Of a DNA stretch of 15,166 nt, positions 13,720 to 15,166 are shown in pieces; position 1 is the stretch's first letter, and each line of letters begins with the position of its first letter. The notes under the pieces were generated by a model. The model was not told the origin of the DNA. It worked only from the letters and a program-made list of their open reading frames with translations, and made no database searches. Origin of the DNA: JBFLVN01 sp040758475 (GTDB taxonomy: Bacteria > JAGRBM01); the NCBI GenBank assembly GCA_040758475.1, contig JBFLVN010000063.1, positions 1 through 15,166 of the forward strand. The letters run 5' to 3'. The position numbers and the translations under genes are program-made.

Positions 13720-14220
13720 TCAGTTGAGCTCGTACTTCACTTTTTCGTGGAGGCGGCGGGCGAGCTTGTAGCTCGGGTCGATCCGAATGGCCTCTTCAAG
13801 TTCTTCCAGGGCCTTTCGCATCATCCCCTTGTGCATCCAGACGCGGGCCAGGTTGCAGTAGGGAAAGGCGCGCGCCTCGTAGCGTTCGGCCTTCTTGGCC
13901 CGTTCGAGGTACTCGATGGCCCGGTCGTGCTCGTTCTTCTGGATGTAGTAGGCGCCGATGTCGTTCCAGGGATTGCCGAACTCGGGATCGATCTCGATGG
14001 CTTTTTCGCACTCGGCGATGGCGTCGTCCACGAGCCCCTGCATGGAGTAAGTCCAGCCCAGGAAGGTGTGGGCCTCAGACGTGGGCCAGAGGGCGATGGA
14101 TTCCTTGTAGAGCTGGACGGCCCGCTCCAGGTCGCCGCCCATCTGGGCGCGGTAGGCCTCTTGGAAGAGATTCCCGGCTCTCTCGCGGGCTATCGATTCG
14201 TCGTCCTTGGGAGAACTCAA
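13720..14220 (-). CDS. tetratricopeptide repeat protein
   Basis: A 166-residue protein made almost wholly of about four TPR units (roughly 14-47, 48-81, 82-116 and 117-150). Each shows the W/Y-x2-L-G-x3-Y...A-x3-Y-x2-A-I-x-L-x-P pattern, for example A-I-E-I-D-P and A-I-R-I-D-P. There is no signal peptide or membrane segment, so it is probably cytosolic and a protein-binding scaffold; the partner is unknown. The start is a TTG with AGGAG nine bases before it; no in-frame ATG precedes it, so a TTG start is the best reading, though an internal start is possible. It is divergent from the epimerase gene at 14300 and ends at a clear intrinsic terminator, so it looks monocistronic. Confidence 0.85.
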   Translation of the reverse strand: MSSPKDDESIARERAGNLFQEAYRAQMGGDLERAVQLYKESIALWPTSEAHTFLGWTYSMQGLVDDAIAECEKAIEIDPEFGNPWNDIGAYYIQKNEHDRAIEYLERAKKAERYEARAFPYCNLARVWMHKGMMRKALEELEEAIRIDPSYKLARRLHEKVKYELN

Positions 14221-14263
14221 GGGTCAACGCTCCTGGGGTTTTCCAGCACCGGACAGTCCAAAG

Positions 14264-14269
14264 TATAGT
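14264..14269 (+). promoter_or_regulatory. -10 box for the epimerase gene
   Basis: TATAGT (14264-14269) matches the sigma70 -10 consensus at 5/6 positions and would start transcription about 24 bases before the ATG at 14300. The sequence 17 bases upstream (TTCCAG) is a poor -35 box, so an activator may be needed. Confidence 0.4.
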
Positions 14270-14299
14270 AGCGTTTTCCCATAAGGGCCATTGAAAACC

Positions 14300-15166
14300 A
14301 TGCCAATCGATCTTGTGACAGGCGGCGGCGGATACCTAGGCGGTAATTTAGCCAAAGCGCTATTAAGCCTGGGCCGCCAGGTCCGCATTTTCGACGTGCA
14401 GAAGACGAGCAATTGCCCGGCCGAGGCGGAGTTCGTTCAAGGCGACATGCGCAATCGCGAAGAGGTCCGAAAGGCCCTCGAAGGCGTGGGGCGCGTTTTC
14501 CACATCGCCTTCGTCCAGTCTCTCTCGAAACGTCCCGAGGCCGAGCGTTACGCCATCAACATCGGTGGCATGGAGAATTTCCTCGAAGAGAGCCTCGCCG
14601 CCAAGGTCGCGCGCTTTATCCACACCTCCACCATCGAAATCTATGGGACGAGGCCCCCCCTCCCCGCTCCCGAAACGGCGCCCACCGACGAGCCCGTCGG
14701 CTGGTACGGGCGTCACAAACTCATCTGCGAACAAATGCTCTGGCGGTTCCACAAGGATACGGGCGTGCCCTGCTCCGCCCTGCGAATGCCTACGATTTGC
14801 GGCCGGGGTTTCTACAACCACCGCCCGCTCTTAGAGCTCATGGACCGCGTCCTGGATGGGAAATCCGTGGGCGTGATCGGGGATGGCTCCACTCCTGGCG
14901 ATTTCGTCCTGCTCGAAGACGTGCTCCAGGGATTCCTGCTCGCAGGCGATCGCCCCGAGGCCGTGGGCGAAGCGTTCAACATTTCCTGCCGCGCGCCTTC
15001 CACGCAGCTCGAAATCGTCAAAGCCATGATCGATGAGGCGGAATCCAAGTCCGCCGTCGTGCGCGTTCCCGCGCCGCTCGCCAAGGCCGGCCTGTGGGTG
15101 GGGAGATTACTCAAGGTCCACGACCTTCCCCCCGACCAGGACGGCTATCTCTTCCACCCCAACTCC
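14300..15166 (+). CDS. NAD-dependent epimerase/dehydratase family protein (extended SDR), 3' end outside the window
   Basis: The open frame runs 289 codons to the window edge without a stop, so the protein is partial at its C terminus. It has a Rossmann motif T-G-G-G-G-Y-L-G (7-14), D32 at the end of strand two (NAD preference), T109/S110 after strand five (H-T-S-T), and the catalytic pair Y136 and K140 in Y-G-R-H-K. Further on come R-M-P-T-I-C-G-R-G and a G-D-G-S-T-P-G-D-F-V segment, where extended SDRs bind the substrate end and mark the start of the C-terminal domain. This resembles nucleotide-sugar epimerases and 3β-HSD-like enzymes; the substrate is not evident. Only weak ribosome binding (AAGGG about 12 bases upstream) precedes the ATG. 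It is a distant relative, not a close copy, of the SDR at 5943. Confidence 0.85.
   Translation, partial: MPIDLVTGGGGYLGGNLAKALLSLGRQVRIFDVQKTSNCPAEAEFVQGDMRNREEVRKALEGVGRVFHIAFVQSLSKRPEAERYAINIGGMENFLEESLAAKVARFIHTSTIEIYGTRPPLPAPETAPTDEPVGWYGRHKLICEQMLWRFHKDTGVPCSALRMPTICGRGFYNHRPLLELMDRVLDGKSVGVIGDGSTPGDFVLLEDVLQGFLLAGDRPEAVGEAFNISCRAPSTQLEIVKAMIDEAESKSAVVRVPAPLAKAGLWVGRLLKVHDLPPDQDGYLFHPNS

Noticed and set aside
13468..14268. + strand open frame spanning the flavoprotein start, the terminator and the TPR gene
   Set aside because: It crosses a clear intrinsic terminator and is antisense to two well-supported genes.

Overview
The window comes from a GC-rich Gram-negative bacterium. Tat and Sec signal peptides, lipoboxes, outer-membrane β-barrels and c-type haem motifs all point to a two-membrane cell with a busy periplasm. 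Frequent GTG/TTG starts, gene ends packed nose to nose and a palindromic CCTCACCCCC-type repeat resemble deltaproteobacteria-like and related metagenome lineages, but no marker gene here fixes the taxon. No rRNA, tRNA, CRISPR array or transposase is visible.

Left edge (1-967, + strand): a small Hpt-like protein that lacks the phosphoacceptor histidine, followed by a single-domain response regulator.

Main block (969-5875, - strand): a six-gene operon read from a good sigma70-type promoter at 5846-5875. In transcription order it encodes a YceI-like periplasmic protein, a dihaem cytochrome c, a monohaem lipoprotein cytochrome, a monohaem cytochrome fused to an outer-membrane β-barrel, and then a second lipoprotein/barrel pair. 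Adjacent genes overlap by 4-11 bases, except for one 160-base spacer between the two pairs, which is full of inverted repeats. The barrel proteins have the Cyc2-like plan (one haem at the N terminus of a porin), and each is coupled to its own lipoprotein cytochrome. I read the block as a duplicated electron conduit across the outer membrane, fed by the dihaem cytochrome. This is the best candidate for an undescribed system. A 106-bp palindromic repeat sits in frame in the 5' end of the dihaem cytochrome gene.

Middle (5943-10727): an NAD-dependent epimerase-type SDR on the + strand. Next, on the - strand, comes a likely two-gene unit encoding a Tat-exported superoxide reductase-like protein and a lipoprotein that joins a DUF1565/β-helix, a DUF7282-like domain and a blue-copper domain. 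A patatin-like phospholipase follows, also on the - strand.

Right part (10857-15166): an AT-richer gene for an unusual membrane protein with two zinc ribbons and C-terminal ankyrin repeats (+), a FAD/NAD(P) oxidoreductase without a redox CxxC (-), a TPR protein with an intrinsic terminator (-), and a second SDR epimerase (+) cut by the window end. No stretch longer than 300 bases lacks a gene.
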